A stretch of 39,293 nt of DNA from RQOF01 sp964461135. GTDB taxonomy: Bacteria > Calditrichota > Calditrichia > RBG-13-44-9. Both the position numbers and the translations under genes were made by a program. How positions within the stretch are numbered: position 1 is the first letter of the stretch; each line of letters starts with the position of its first letter. This document shows, piece after piece, positions 17,630 to 26,709 of this stretch. The stretch is from contig CAYWTB010000038.1 in NCBI GenBank assembly GCA_964461135.1, positions 1-39,293 on the forward strand, in the 5' to 3' direction. The notes below the pieces were generated by a model that saw nothing but the letters and a program-made list of their open reading frames with translations, did not search any database and had not been told where the DNA came from.

Positions 17630-19482
17630 GTATTGAAAAATATTTTGAGCGCGAATACAACTTCCTTCAGATTGCCGGAGAAGAATTCGCTGAAAAGCAT
17701 CAGGCGATTGCAGGAAAGCTTCGGTTAAGCGAACGGCAGCGCAAGGATCCTTTCGTGGAACGTTTGATGGAAGCCTTTGCCTTCCTGGCGGGTAGAATTC
17801 ATGAACGGCTGGATGATGAGATGCCGGAATTCACCGGTGGGTTGCTGGAACAGCTGTTTCCTCAATTTCTGCGTCCGTTTCCGTCCTGTGCCATCCTGGA
17901 AATGGAATGTTTAACCGGAGCCCATACCAAGCCGGTTATAGTTCCGGCCGGTAGTGAAGTACAGACACCGACCGGTAAGTATAAAGTAAAATACCGGGTG
18001 GCTCCGGCGCCGGAAGAAAAAGCACGGGTGGTGGAAAAAATCGAACCGGCAGAATTTATCTTCCGTACCGCACAAACCCTGGCTGTCCGGCCCATGCGAT
18101 TGAAGGATGTAAGAGTGGAAACCATGGCCAATAAAAATTCCGCACTCATTCTTCAGATACAGCCCGAACGCAATGTGGATTATTCTTCGCTGGAATTGAA
18201 CAACCTGCAGATATTTCTGCATGGCGCGGAATCGGTAAAATACACCTTGCTTCTATACCTGCTTAAATATGTGAGTGCAGTTGAGATGCGGGCCGTAAAA
18301 GATAAAACCTCTCCATTCACTAGAATTGAACCCTATAATATAAGTATTCCGGGACTGACCGATATGGATGACGCGGAGTCAGCAAAACAGGAAATGTTGC
18401 CTTATGCCCGGCAATCGTTTAAAGGTTTCCGTCTACTACAGGAATATTTCGCCTATCCCGAGCGTTTGTTTTTTGTTGATATTGCCGGTCTTGAAACTTT
18501 TGAGGGACCGGATGCCGGCATTCCATTTGAAGTTGCTATTATTTTTGACAGAAAGCTTTCTTCTGAATATTACCCGTCAATAAAAAATATTCTGCTGCAT
18601 TGTACTCCCATCATCAACCTGTTTGACCGACCCACGGAAGAGGTTCGAGTGGACCAGCGAATGCCGGAATACTATATTATCCCGGATATCGATCGTCGAA
18701 AGAGCCGGGAGATTTATGCCGTCAGGAATGTAATAGGTGTGGGTGAAAATCATCTGGAGCAATATCATTATGTTCCGGTTACCTCATATGATATTCTGGA
18801 CACCAGTGATCCCGAATATGAATATAAGCGATTCTATTCAACCGTGCGCAGAGATATGTTATCGGATATGGCTGAAACGTCTATCCGTTTATTCGGACCC
18901 AGCATGGAGAAAGATATTTTCCCTAAGGAAACATTGAGTATTGAGGCCATATTATCCAATGGATTTTTACCGTCAAAATACCTGGAAGTGGGAAGTATCA
19001 CCGAACCCGTAAATTTTCCGGCAGGTTTGAAGGTTAAAAATCTGACTGTTCCCTCGGAAGTCCTGCCGTATCCTGAACGCCAGAATTACCTTTGGGCCCT
19101 GATATCTCATCTCAGTTTAAGTTATCAGACACTTGCCCACACTGAAAATCTGAAAACCATTTTGAGTCTGTATAACTGGTCACCCTCGTTTAATAATCCG
19201 AATAAAAAACGGATTGAAGGAATTACCAAAGTACATTCCCCAAAAGTTAAAAATATTTTTCGCGACCGGGGACTCATCCGTGGAATAGAATTTAAAATAG
19301 AAGTCGACGGTAAACAGTTTGAGCATGGTGAGGGTGATATTTTCCTTTTTGGCTGCACCCTGAACCGTTTTTTATCTGAATATGTAACCATCAATTCCTT
19401 CGTATTTCTCACTATTGTAAATATTGAAACAAATAAGGAGTATAATTGGGAACCGAACGTGGGCAAAATTTTGCCCGTCTGA
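17626..19482 (+). CDS. tssF: T6SS baseplate protein TssF (VasA/ImpG)
   Basis: A 618-residue TssF of expected length. It opens with the family signature YFEREYNFLQIAGEEFAEKH, then PFVERLMEAFAFLAGRIHERLDDEMPEFTGGLLEQLFPQFLRP and the central PYARQSFKGFRLLQEYFAYPERLFFVDI. TssF with TssG and TssE forms the baseplate wedge. The start overlaps the tssE stop, and the 3' end overlaps tssG by 37 bases. Confidence 0.97.
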   Translation: MSIEKYFEREYNFLQIAGEEFAEKHQAIAGKLRLSERQRKDPFVERLMEAFAFLAGRIHERLDDEMPEFTGGLLEQLFPQFLRPFPSCAILEMECLTGAHTKPVIVPAGSEVQTPTGKYKVKYRVAPAPEEKARVVEKIEPAEFIFRTAQTLAVRPMRLKDVRVETMANKNSALILQIQPERNVDYSSLELNNLQIFLHGAESVKYTLLLYLLKYVSAVEMRAVKDKTSPFTRIEPYNISIPGLTDMDDAESAKQEMLPYARQSFKGFRLLQEYFAYPERLFFVDIAGLETFEGPDAGIPFEVAIIFDRKLSSEYYPSIKNILLHCTPIINLFDRPTEEVRVDQRMPEYYIIPDIDRRKSREIYAVRNVIGVGENHLEQYHYVPVTSYDILDTSDPEYEYKRFYSTVRRDMLSDMAETSIRLFGPSMEKDIFPKETLSIEAILSNGFLPSKYLEVGSITEPVNFPAGLKVKNLTVPSEVLPYPERQNYLWALISHLSLSYQTLAHTENLKTILSLYNWSPSFNNPNKKRIEGITKVHSPKVKNIFRDRGLIRGIEFKIEVDGKQFEHGEGDIFLFGCTLNRFLSEYVTINSFVFLTIVNIETNKEYNWEPNVGKILPV

Positions 19483-20465
19483 CAGAAGATCTGGAAAAAA
19501 ACGGACCAAAATATAATATTTTTCAGGCTGTTTTTATTGCGGAGAAAATCAGCAAGGGATTTTTCCCTGACAGACAGGATGAAAAATTCGATCAAAAAGG
19601 TTTAAAATTCAGGCCTTATGAGATGTATGTTTTCCCGCCCACGGATATCCGCGAAATTTCTTTTAAAGATAAGAAAATGGAATTTGTACTGAATTTTATG
19701 GGCATGTATGGGATCAATTCCCCCATGCCGAGATGTTATCACGAGCAGGTAGCCATTCAACAGTCTATTCATGGGGCCGGAGAAGTTGCCATTCAAAATT
19801 TTCTGGATATTTTTAATAACAGGTTTTACTGGCTTTATTACCAGGCCTGGAAGAAATACCGTTATTTCCTGCAACTGAGTGAAGACATACAAAGCAAATC
19901 CACCCAGCGTGTTTTTTCTTTCATAGGTCTTGGACCACGCTTCGAAAAAATTCATACCTATTTCTCTCCCTTTAAATTGATCCAATTGTCAGGCATTTTA
20001 AGCAATCGGCTCCGGAACAAAATGGGATTGCGGATTTTGCTGAAAGAATTTTTTCCCGGTTGTGAAGTGAGAATTAAAGAATTTGTGCCCAATAAGGTTC
20101 CCCTGTCCGGTTTACCAAAACTGGGAGGGGGAGAAATGATTCTGGGACAGAATAGTGTTCTGGGTCGATCGGTGATGGATTATTTAAGCAAAATCTGCAT
20201 CCAGATGGGACCTATAAAATTTGATGACTATCTAAATTTTTTACCGGATGAGAAAAAAACGTCATTACTCAAAGAAATAATCGAATTATACCTGAATGAT
20301 AATATTGAGTATGATGTTGAATTTTTAGTAGAAACAGATCAGATGAAATTTAATCCGCTGAAGGATAAGCGGTTGAAACTGGGGCAAAGTGTCTGGTTGG
20401 GAAAACCTGCTGAAAAGGTGGTGAAAGTTTATTATAGTTATGAAAAACTTTTAAAAGTCGCCTAG
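19446..20465 (+). CDS. tssG: T6SS baseplate protein TssG (VasB/ImpH)
   Basis: A 339-residue TssG. Recognised segments include NIFQAVFIAEKI near the start, EFVLNFMGMYGINSPMPRCYHE, FLDIFNNRFYWLYYQAWKKYRY, and a C-terminal LPDEKKTSLLKEIIELYL with the final VWLGKP strand. The start is TTG 19446, inside the end of tssF, with AAGGAG at 19435-19440; no ATG in frame is better placed, and this start keeps the full family N-terminus. The gene ends the tssE-F-G block; a long repeat-bearing gap follows. Confidence 0.95.
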   Translation: MGTERGQNFARLTEDLEKNGPKYNIFQAVFIAEKISKGFFPDRQDEKFDQKGLKFRPYEMYVFPPTDIREISFKDKKMEFVLNFMGMYGINSPMPRCYHEQVAIQQSIHGAGEVAIQNFLDIFNNRFYWLYYQAWKKYRYFLQLSEDIQSKSTQRVFSFIGLGPRFEKIHTYFSPFKLIQLSGILSNRLRNKMGLRILLKEFFPGCEVRIKEFVPNKVPLSGLPKLGGGEMILGQNSVLGRSVMDYLSKICIQMGPIKFDDYLNFLPDEKKTSLLKEIIELYLNDNIEYDVEFLVETDQMKFNPLKDKRLKLGQSVWLGKPAEKVVKVYYSYEKLLKVA

Positions 20466-21135
20466 GTGTAATCAGTATTGCCATTACGTTTCAGACCGAA
20501 TGATTGTGAACAAAATGATATCAAGGCTAAAAAAACTATCGTGATTATTCCTTTTAATCCGAAAAATCAGGTCCTAATTCATCGATATTTATGAAATTTA
20601 TCTGTTATTTAATTGAGTGTCATTGTCCCGGGAGGGATCACTATGTGGCGAGAAGCGCCTGCCTGCAGCAGGCAGGAAAGCGATGAAGCAAATCTCCTTG
20701 TTTACTTAAAGAAAATAAGATTGCTTCCCGGTCTGGCCCGCCAGCCTGGCGGTACCGCCTGACAGGTCCGGCCGCTTCGTAGTGGTCCCTCCCGGGACAA
20801 TGACAGTCCCTTAGATTCGGAGCTAAAGGAATAATCATAAAAATTAATGTGATCCTGGGTTTGGTGCGGTTTAGACCATGGAAATTTCATTACAGGGTAT
20901 TTTTACCCGGATAGTATTTTTAACAAACTATCACGCTTTTCCAGTACCGCTTTTACATTGGGACACGTTTTATTCCTTTCTGTTTAAAACACCTGATAAA
21001 TAGTATATGATGCAGCGCCAGCCTTACCGCGAATGGTCAGAATTTCAGAACTCTGTTTATCGGGATATGAATACATACAGCCGATTCAGGTCAATAATCA
21101 TAAATATAAATTGAATTTTAAATCAAAGGAATCAT
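20466..21135. other. Gap between tssG and clpV
   Basis: No gene is visible in 670 bases. The main content is the inverted-repeat element at 20618-20805 described separately. The flanks, 20466-20617 and 20806-21135, are AT-rich; no sigma-54 box was found before clpV, and no convincing sigma-70 promoter either. Confidence 0.5.
20618..20805. repeat. 188-bp palindromic repeat element (MITE/REP-like)
   Basis: The ends at 20618-20642 and 20781-20805 are inverted repeats matching at 24 of 25 positions. Inside, each arm again holds related sequence (GAAGC followed by GAAGCAATCT-like ends in both orientations) interrupted by short GC-rich palindromes, CCTGCCTGCAGCAGGCAGG (20659-20677) and GGCGGTACCGCC (about 20747-20758). 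The element has no reading frame. A related start, GAGTGTCATTG, recurs at the right edge of the window. It resembles non-autonomous dispersed repeats that fold into long hairpins. Confidence 0.75.
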
Positions 21136-23754
21136 ATGAAGAGCAAAGATTTAAAATCGCTGCTTTTAAAGTTGAATAATTATCTTGTCCGGAATCTTGA
21201 CACAGCAACCGGTGTCGGGATTAAACGCAATCATTATGAGATTGTGATGGAACACCTGCTGGTAGCGGTTCTGGAAGATGGTCAGGGGGATATACCCCTT
21301 ATTTTAAGGAAATATGGAATTGACGGGGGGCGGGTTCAGGAAAAATGTCTGAAAAATCTGGAAGAGATGGAATCGGGGAACCCGGGAAAACCCAGATTAT
21401 CCCCTTTGCTGACGGATCTGCTGGAGGAGGCCTGGATTGTCAGTTCGGTCCATCACAAGGAAACCAAAATTCGTTCCGGTGCCCTGTTCGAGGTTTTTAT
21501 TGCATCTGAACAGGTTATCAGCAGCGACCTGATGGACTTGTTGAGCCCCATTAATCAGGAGGATCTGAAAGCCGGTTTTTATAATATTGTAGGGGGATCT
21601 GCAGAGGATGCGTCCTCTTCGCTGGAGACTATATCCAGTGAGACCGCTCAGGAAATGCCTGCGGATGCCACGGTACTGGATGTTTTCACAACTAATTTAA
21701 CCGCCCAGGCCAAGCAGGGAAAAATTGATCCCATCATGGGTCGTGACGATGAGATCATTCAAATGATTGAAATTTTAAGTCGCCGTAAGAAATCTAATCC
21801 GATTTTATTAGGCGAACCGGGAGTCGGTAAAACCGCTGTGGCGGAAGGATTAGCACTTAAAGTGGCCGCGGAAGAAGTTCCTGATACCTTGAAAGGAGTT
21901 CAGATTCTGGCGCTGGATCTGGGAGCCTTACAGGCGGGAACCAAGATGCGGGGAGAATTTGAAAAGCGGTTGAAAGCAGTGATTAATGAGGTAACAAAAG
22001 CCTCTAATTCCACTATTCTGTTTATCGATGAGGCTCATACCCTGATTGGTGCAGGAGCCTCCGCGGGTGGAAGCGATGCCGCCAATCTTCTGAAACCGGC
22101 ACTGGCAAGGGGCGAGCTCCGTGCCATTGCGGCAACCACTTATCTGGAATACAATAAATACTTTGCTAAAGATGCAGCCCTGGAGAGGCGTTTTCAGCCC
22201 ATTCATATCGGAGAACCGGAAGATGATAAAGCCAGGTTGATGCTGCGGGGAATTAAAGAAAAATATGAAGTCTATCATGGTATCCATATAACCGATGAGG
22301 CTATTGCCGCGGCGGTAAAACTCTCCCGACGCTATATCGCCGGTCGCCAGTTACCCGATAAAGCGGTGGATTTACTTGACACGGCCGGTACGCGGGTGAA
22401 GATGTCTTTAACCAGCAGACCCCCAAAGCTGGAGTTATTAATCAGCGAGTTGAAGTCGGTGGAGATGGAAATTGCTTCCATACAGAAGGACACCGATCTC
22501 AATATCGGCGATTATAAGGCCGTGCTAAAGGAATTGAATACCAGGAAAACCGCTCTGGAAAATGAGATAAAGACCCGGGAAGACCGTTGGAATAAAGAAA
22601 CCGAGATGGTCAGAAAACTGACGGAACTGCGAAAGCAGAAATTTGCAGAAGGGGTCAAAGCGGAAGACCTGAAAAAAATTGATGCCGAACTTCGTCAGCA
22701 GGAGAATGAGATTAAAAAATTACAGGGTGAAGAACCACAGGTTTTCTCGGAGGTTACCGCTCTAACCGTGGCAGAGGTAATTGAGTCCTGGACCGGTATT
22801 CAGGTGGGAAATATGACTAAGGATGAAATGTCGGTTCTCCTGCAGTTGGAAAATGAACTTAGAAAACGGGTGGTGGGACAGGATCATGCCATTAAGCAGA
22901 TTGCTGATGTCATTCGGGGTGCCAAGGTGGGGATGAAAAAAGAGGAGGGTCCCATCGGGGTATTCCTGTTGGTTGGTCCCAGTGGCGTGGGAAAAACCGA
23001 ATTAGCCCGCACGGTAGCTGAAGCTCTGTTCGGAGATGAACGTTTCATGGTGACCCTGAATATGACTGAATACCAGAATGAATATAATACATCGAGACTG
23101 ATCGGGGCAGATCCGGGGCTGGTCGGTTATGGTGAAGGTGGAGCGTTGAGTGAACCGGTTCGCCGCCGACCCTATTCGGTGGTTCTGTTGGATGAAATTG
23201 AGAAAGCTAATACCGCGGTGATTGATTTATTTATGCAGGTATTCGACCGTGGAATGCTGCAGGATGCGGATCGACGGAACATTGATTTTTCCAATACGCT
23301 AATATTTATGACCTCCAACCTGGCATCGGAGGTATTGTTTCATAAATATAATGAAGGCATGACAAATCCCGATGACCTGCTGGAGGAATTGCGGCCTTAT
23401 TTAAATCAGCATTTTCGTCCTGAATTCCTGGGTCGGATTAAGCCTATTGTCTTTCTTCCTCTGGCGGAAGACGTCATGTCGCTAATTGTGGAATTGAAAT
23501 TAGGAAAGCTTATCCGGCGTCTGAAAGATAATCAGAAAATGGAGGTTGAATTTGCCAAGCCGGTCATTCAGGAAATTGTAAAATCCTGCACCCGTGCAGA
23601 AACGGGGGCGCGTAACATTGATGCTATTATTGACCGGCATATTGCCCCGGAAATTGCCGAAAAACTGCTGGGATTCCTGGCAGAGGGAAAATCTCCCTCC
23701 AGCCTGAAAGTGAGTAAGGGCAAAGACGGGGGCTATCAATATAAATTTGTTTGA
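21136..23754 (+). CDS. clpV: T6SS sheath-recycling ATPase ClpV (TssH)
   Basis: An 872-residue double AAA+ ATPase. An N-terminal Clp_N domain (1-155) is followed by AAA1 with Walker A GEPGVGKTA (226-234) and Walker B FIDEAH (296-301), a coiled-coil middle domain (about 405-545), and AAA2 with Walker A GPSGVGKTE (614-622) and Walker B VLLDEIE (683-689). ClpV pulls contracted TssBC sheath apart for reuse. It is told from the ClpB disaggregase mainly by context and by the divergent N-domain. It lies 670 bases after tssG, so it may have its own promoter. Confidence 0.94.
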   Translation: MKSKDLKSLLLKLNNYLVRNLDTATGVGIKRNHYEIVMEHLLVAVLEDGQGDIPLILRKYGIDGGRVQEKCLKNLEEMESGNPGKPRLSPLLTDLLEEAWIVSSVHHKETKIRSGALFEVFIASEQVISSDLMDLLSPINQEDLKAGFYNIVGGSAEDASSSLETISSETAQEMPADATVLDVFTTNLTAQAKQGKIDPIMGRDDEIIQMIEILSRRKKSNPILLGEPGVGKTAVAEGLALKVAAEEVPDTLKGVQILALDLGALQAGTKMRGEFEKRLKAVINEVTKASNSTILFIDEAHTLIGAGASAGGSDAANLLKPALARGELRAIAATTYLEYNKYFAKDAALERRFQPIHIGEPEDDKARLMLRGIKEKYEVYHGIHITDEAIAAAVKLSRRYIAGRQLPDKAVDLLDTAGTRVKMSLTSRPPKLELLISELKSVEMEIASIQKDTDLNIGDYKAVLKELNTRKTALENEIKTREDRWNKETEMVRKLTELRKQKFAEGVKAEDLKKIDAELRQQENEIKKLQGEEPQVFSEVTALTVAEVIESWTGIQVGNMTKDEMSVLLQLENELRKRVVGQDHAIKQIADVIRGAKVGMKKEEGPIGVFLLVGPSGVGKTELARTVAEALFGDERFMVTLNMTEYQNEYNTSRLIGADPGLVGYGEGGALSEPVRRRPYSVVLLDEIEKANTAVIDLFMQVFDRGMLQDADRRNIDFSNTLIFMTSNLASEVLFHKYNEGMTNPDDLLEELRPYLNQHFRPEFLGRIKPIVFLPLAEDVMSLIVELKLGKLIRRLKDNQKMEVEFAKPVIQEIVKSCTRAETGARNIDAIIDRHIAPEIAEKLLGFLAEGKSPSSLKVSKGKDGGYQYKFV

Positions 23755-24383
23755 ACCGTGAATTTAAATAGCAGAGCGCACAGCGCATCGCGCAAAGCGA
23801 CAGGCTAAAGGCACAAGGCACAAGGCTAAAGACTTAAAGACTAAAGACTTTCTCTTACCTTATTACTTGTTTTTTTATCCACGCTTGTCCGGCCTGTCCG
23901 CCTGCCTGCTGCCCGCCTGGCGTCGGACAGGCAGGCAGGGCTTTAGACGGGAATTACACGAATTGATCTACAAATTACAGGTCTGTTCAGCTTTAGATGG
24001 GAATTTTACTAATGGTTATGTGAATCAATATTTTACAAAGTTAGAGAAGAGCATTAGGGGAAAGGGGAAAGCGATAGGGGTCTCGAACAAGATAAAACAG
24101 CGATGCATAATGTTCACGCGTCGGACTTCCGACTGAAGAAAACCTTGAGCCTTGTGCCTTGGTCCTTGAGCCTCTTCTCCTGATTCCTGAAACCTGATAC
24201 CTGAAGCTTTTGTTTTAAGCCTTGTGCCTTTAGCCTTGCGCCTTTCTGCCTACTGCTGACTGCAGACTGTTTTTTTCTTTACCCTTTTCTCTTTACCCTC
24301 TTTTTTAATCTTTAATCTTCTCTTTATGGTAAATTTTTCAGTCTAACATATATCTGTTTTGAATTTTACAGGAGAGGTTTATT
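23755..24383. repeat. Repeat-rich spacer between clpV and vgrG
   Basis: This 629-base gap holds no credible gene. Short words related to AAGGC-ACAAGGC-TAAAG are repeated at 23801-23850, and their complements (AGCCTTGTGCCTTTAGCC) at about 24144-24245. An 18-base stretch at 23802-23819 is a perfect inverted copy of 24219-24236. Runs related to CCTGAAACCTGATACCTGAAG lie at 24186-24210. A GC-rich palindrome occupies 23884-23940. Such low-complexity, word-like arrays suggest slippage or repeat decay rather than function. The vgrG ribosome site (GGAGAGG) lies at its right end. Confidence 0.65.
23884..23940. repeat. GC-rich palindromic repeat, copy 1
   Basis: A strongly GC-rich palindrome in AT-rich surroundings, built from CCTGCCTG and CAGGCAGG units around a CCGCCTGGC core. 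Bases 23913-23939 match, on the opposite strand, 26 of 27 bases at 39267-39293. Related shorter palindromes sit inside the element at 20618-20805. This indicates a dispersed repeat family. Confidence 0.7.
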
Positions 24384-26576
24384 ATGGCTGATTATCGTTA
24401 TAACGAGCCGTATTTCGAATTAAACTTGACTAACCTGGCAAAAGATGCTGTGCGTGTCCTGTCCTTTGAGGGAGATGAACAAATCTCCGGCCTGTATGAA
24501 TATCGTTTCAGGTTACTCTCAGAAGATCCCGATCTGGATCCCGACGATATTCTGAATTGCAAGGCTACTTTTACCCTGAACCGTGGGGATGAAGAGCCGC
24601 TACAACTAAATGGTATTATCTCCCAGTTTGAACAACTGGGAAGAACTCCGGATTATGTATCGTACTATGCTGTTCTGGTCCCCAGGATGTGGCGATTGTT
24701 GCTCAATTTCCAGAGCGTTGTTTATCAGGATATGAATATTGAGGATCTGGTTAAACAGGTTCTGGAGAACGCAGGTTTCAGCGGTTCAGATTATGAATTT
24801 AAATTAGATGAATCATATCCTGTGCTTGATTATGTTGTGCAATACCGGGAGACGGATTTCAATTTTATAAACAGGTGGTTGGAACATTTTGGGATTTTTT
24901 ACTTTATCGATCAGCGGGGGGATAATGATGTCATACGCTTTACTGATGCCAATGAAAAATTTTTAGACATAAATTCTTCGGAAGATATATTCTACAATCC
25001 CAATAAAGATCCCCTCAGTGAACATGACACCATTAGTGAGCTGGTGTATAATCAGAAAGTGGTCACCGGTCAGGTACGCCTGAAAGATTACAATTATGAA
25101 TTTCCGGACAAGCAATTGATGGTGGAAAGTCAACTTGACAGCAGTGCACCGGGAACCTGGTATGATTATGGAGATCATTTTCAGGATGAGAAACAGGGTG
25201 AATTTATAGCGAAGGTCCGCAACCAGGAGATTTTATGCAGATCGATAATTTTGCGGGGGAAAGGTGACTGCCGGCTGTTCCGGGCGGGATATAAATTCAA
25301 ATTGGATAAGCATTACAGAAAAGAAAGGAATTCTGAATATATCATCACTTTTGTGCGTTCCAGCGGGAATCAAAGGGGATTATTCGGATTGCTGCGGGGT
25401 ACGAAAGTGGTAAATCCTACCTATGAAAATGATTTTGAAGCCATTCCGCTGGATTTGGATTTCAGACCACCACGCAGAACACCCATTCCAAGACTGCCGG
25501 GTATCATGACTGCACGGATTGAAACGGCCAGTGGTGATGAATATGCCTATATCGATGATAAGGGTCGTTACCACATGCGTTCACCCTTTGATCTCGGTGA
25601 CAGCGGGAAGGGAGCCGCATCGAGGCCGGTTCGCCTGCTCCAACCCTATAGCGGTTCGGGTTACGGGATTCATTTTCCCAATCATTCTGATACCGAGATC
25701 ATCTGGTCCTGTATTGACGGCAATATCGACCGGCCGCTGGGACTGGGAACGGTTCCTAATGCCTCAAATGCTTCTCCCACCAACAACAATAATAAACCAC
25801 AGAATTTAATCCGTACCGCTTCCGGCAATGAACTGCTCATGGATGATACCATTGAGAAAGCCAAGATCTCCCTGACCACGCCGGATGCCCATAACATTTT
25901 GCTGGATGATGAGGAAGATAAAATTGAAGTGAAGACTACCCAGAAGAATCAGATCATCCTGGATGATAAGAATGAGAACATTACCATAAAAACCTTCAAC
26001 GGACATGTAGTGATTTTGGATGATCAGAATACCAAGATGATACTGCAGAGCACCAAAGGTCACCGGATCAGTATTGATGACACCGACGGTGCCGAGAATA
26101 TTGAAGTGGCCGATGCGAGTGGTGAAAACACCTTTTTAATTGACGTCACCAACAAGAAACTGGTGATCAAGACTGAAGGTGGCGACATTGATTTTCATGC
26201 GCCCAATGGCACCATAGACATTAAGGCTACCACCTTCAATCTGGAAACGACCGGCGACACCACCATCAAAGCCGACGCTCAACTGAGTGCGGAGTCCGGT
26301 GCGGATTGCAACATAAAAGCCGGCGGAAATCTGAGCGAGGAAGCCTCCGGTGATCTGACGCTAAAAGGGATGAATGTTTCCTCGGAAGCTTCAATGGATA
26401 ATAACATTAAGGGGATGAATGTTTCGGTGAAAGCCGATATGGATGCCAAAGTTGAAGGTGGAATGAATTTGGGAGCCAAAGGTGGATTGGCCGCAAAGGT
26501 TGAAGGTGGGGTGTCAGCGGAGGTCAGTGGTGGTGCCATGACAACGGTAAAGGGTGGTATTGTAATGATTAATTAG
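24384..26576 (+). CDS. vgrG: T6SS spike protein VgrG (TssI)
   Basis: A 730-residue VgrG. Residues 1 to about 360 are the gp27/gp44-like domains (YRETDFNFINRWLEHFGIFYFI is characteristic), about 375-465 the gp5 OB-fold domain (MTARIETASGDEYAYIDDKGRYHMR), and 470-730 a beta-helix needle with repeated ILLDD/IILDD turns and a Gly/Ala-rich tip ending in VKGGIVMIN. There is no extra enzymatic C-terminal domain, so it is a structural spike. The trimer is capped by the PAAR protein encoded 133 bases downstream. The ATG follows a GGAGAGG ribosome site. Confidence 0.96.
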   Translation: MADYRYNEPYFELNLTNLAKDAVRVLSFEGDEQISGLYEYRFRLLSEDPDLDPDDILNCKATFTLNRGDEEPLQLNGIISQFEQLGRTPDYVSYYAVLVPRMWRLLLNFQSVVYQDMNIEDLVKQVLENAGFSGSDYEFKLDESYPVLDYVVQYRETDFNFINRWLEHFGIFYFIDQRGDNDVIRFTDANEKFLDINSSEDIFYNPNKDPLSEHDTISELVYNQKVVTGQVRLKDYNYEFPDKQLMVESQLDSSAPGTWYDYGDHFQDEKQGEFIAKVRNQEILCRSIILRGKGDCRLFRAGYKFKLDKHYRKERNSEYIITFVRSSGNQRGLFGLLRGTKVVNPTYENDFEAIPLDLDFRPPRRTPIPRLPGIMTARIETASGDEYAYIDDKGRYHMRSPFDLGDSGKGAASRPVRLLQPYSGSGYGIHFPNHSDTEIIWSCIDGNIDRPLGLGTVPNASNASPTNNNNKPQNLIRTASGNELLMDDTIEKAKISLTTPDAHNILLDDEEDKIEVKTTQKNQIILDDKNENITIKTFNGHVVILDDQNTKMILQSTKGHRISIDDTDGAENIEVADASGENTFLIDVTNKKLVIKTEGGDIDFHAPNGTIDIKATTFNLETTGDTTIKADAQLSAESGADCNIKAGGNLSEEASGDLTLKGMNVSSEASMDNNIKGMNVSVKADMDAKVEGGMNLGAKGGLAAKVEGGVSAEVSGGAMTTVKGGIVMIN

Positions 26577-26682
26577 ATACTGGATTCCGGCTAAATCGTT
26601 CCTGATTTAGCCAGCATCCAGTATTCCCGACTCCCTGTCAGCCTCCGGTTGACTCATCGGGACTAAATCGTCCAAGATTTAG
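26577..26682 (+). repeat. Tandem hairpins between vgrG and the PAAR gene
   Basis: The first hairpin has 21-base arms (26577-26597 and 26604-26624), matching at 19 positions, around a 6-base loop; the inner part is GGCTAAATC/GATTTAGCC. A second, related hairpin has CTAAATC (26663-26669) and GATTTAG (26676-26682), and the approximately 35-base segments containing them are direct repeats. There is no T-run. They may protect or trim the vgrG mRNA or may be a repeat; role inferred. Confidence 0.65.
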
Positions 26683-26709
26683 CCAGAAACCAGTAACAAG
26701 GATCAAGTA

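Noticed and set aside
2443..20465. Bacteroidota-type T6SSiii
   Set aside because: TssJ, TssL and TssM are intact and recognisable, whereas T6SSiii lacks them.
20806..21135. Second sigma-54 promoter before clpV
   Set aside because: TTGGGACACG and TTGGTGCG stretches occur, but neither has a GC or GT pair 12 bases downstream.
23867..24136. Open frame of 89 codons in the clpV-vgrG gap
   Set aside because: It runs through the GC-rich palindrome and low-complexity repeats, has no ribosome site and no recognisable domain.
23801..24245. Possible CRISPR array
   Set aside because: Repeat units are short, overlapping and irregular with no spacers of constant length, and no cas genes are present.
24384..26576. 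VgrG with a C-terminal toxin domain
   Set aside because: The C-terminus is a Gly/Ala-rich beta-helix tip with no extra domain.
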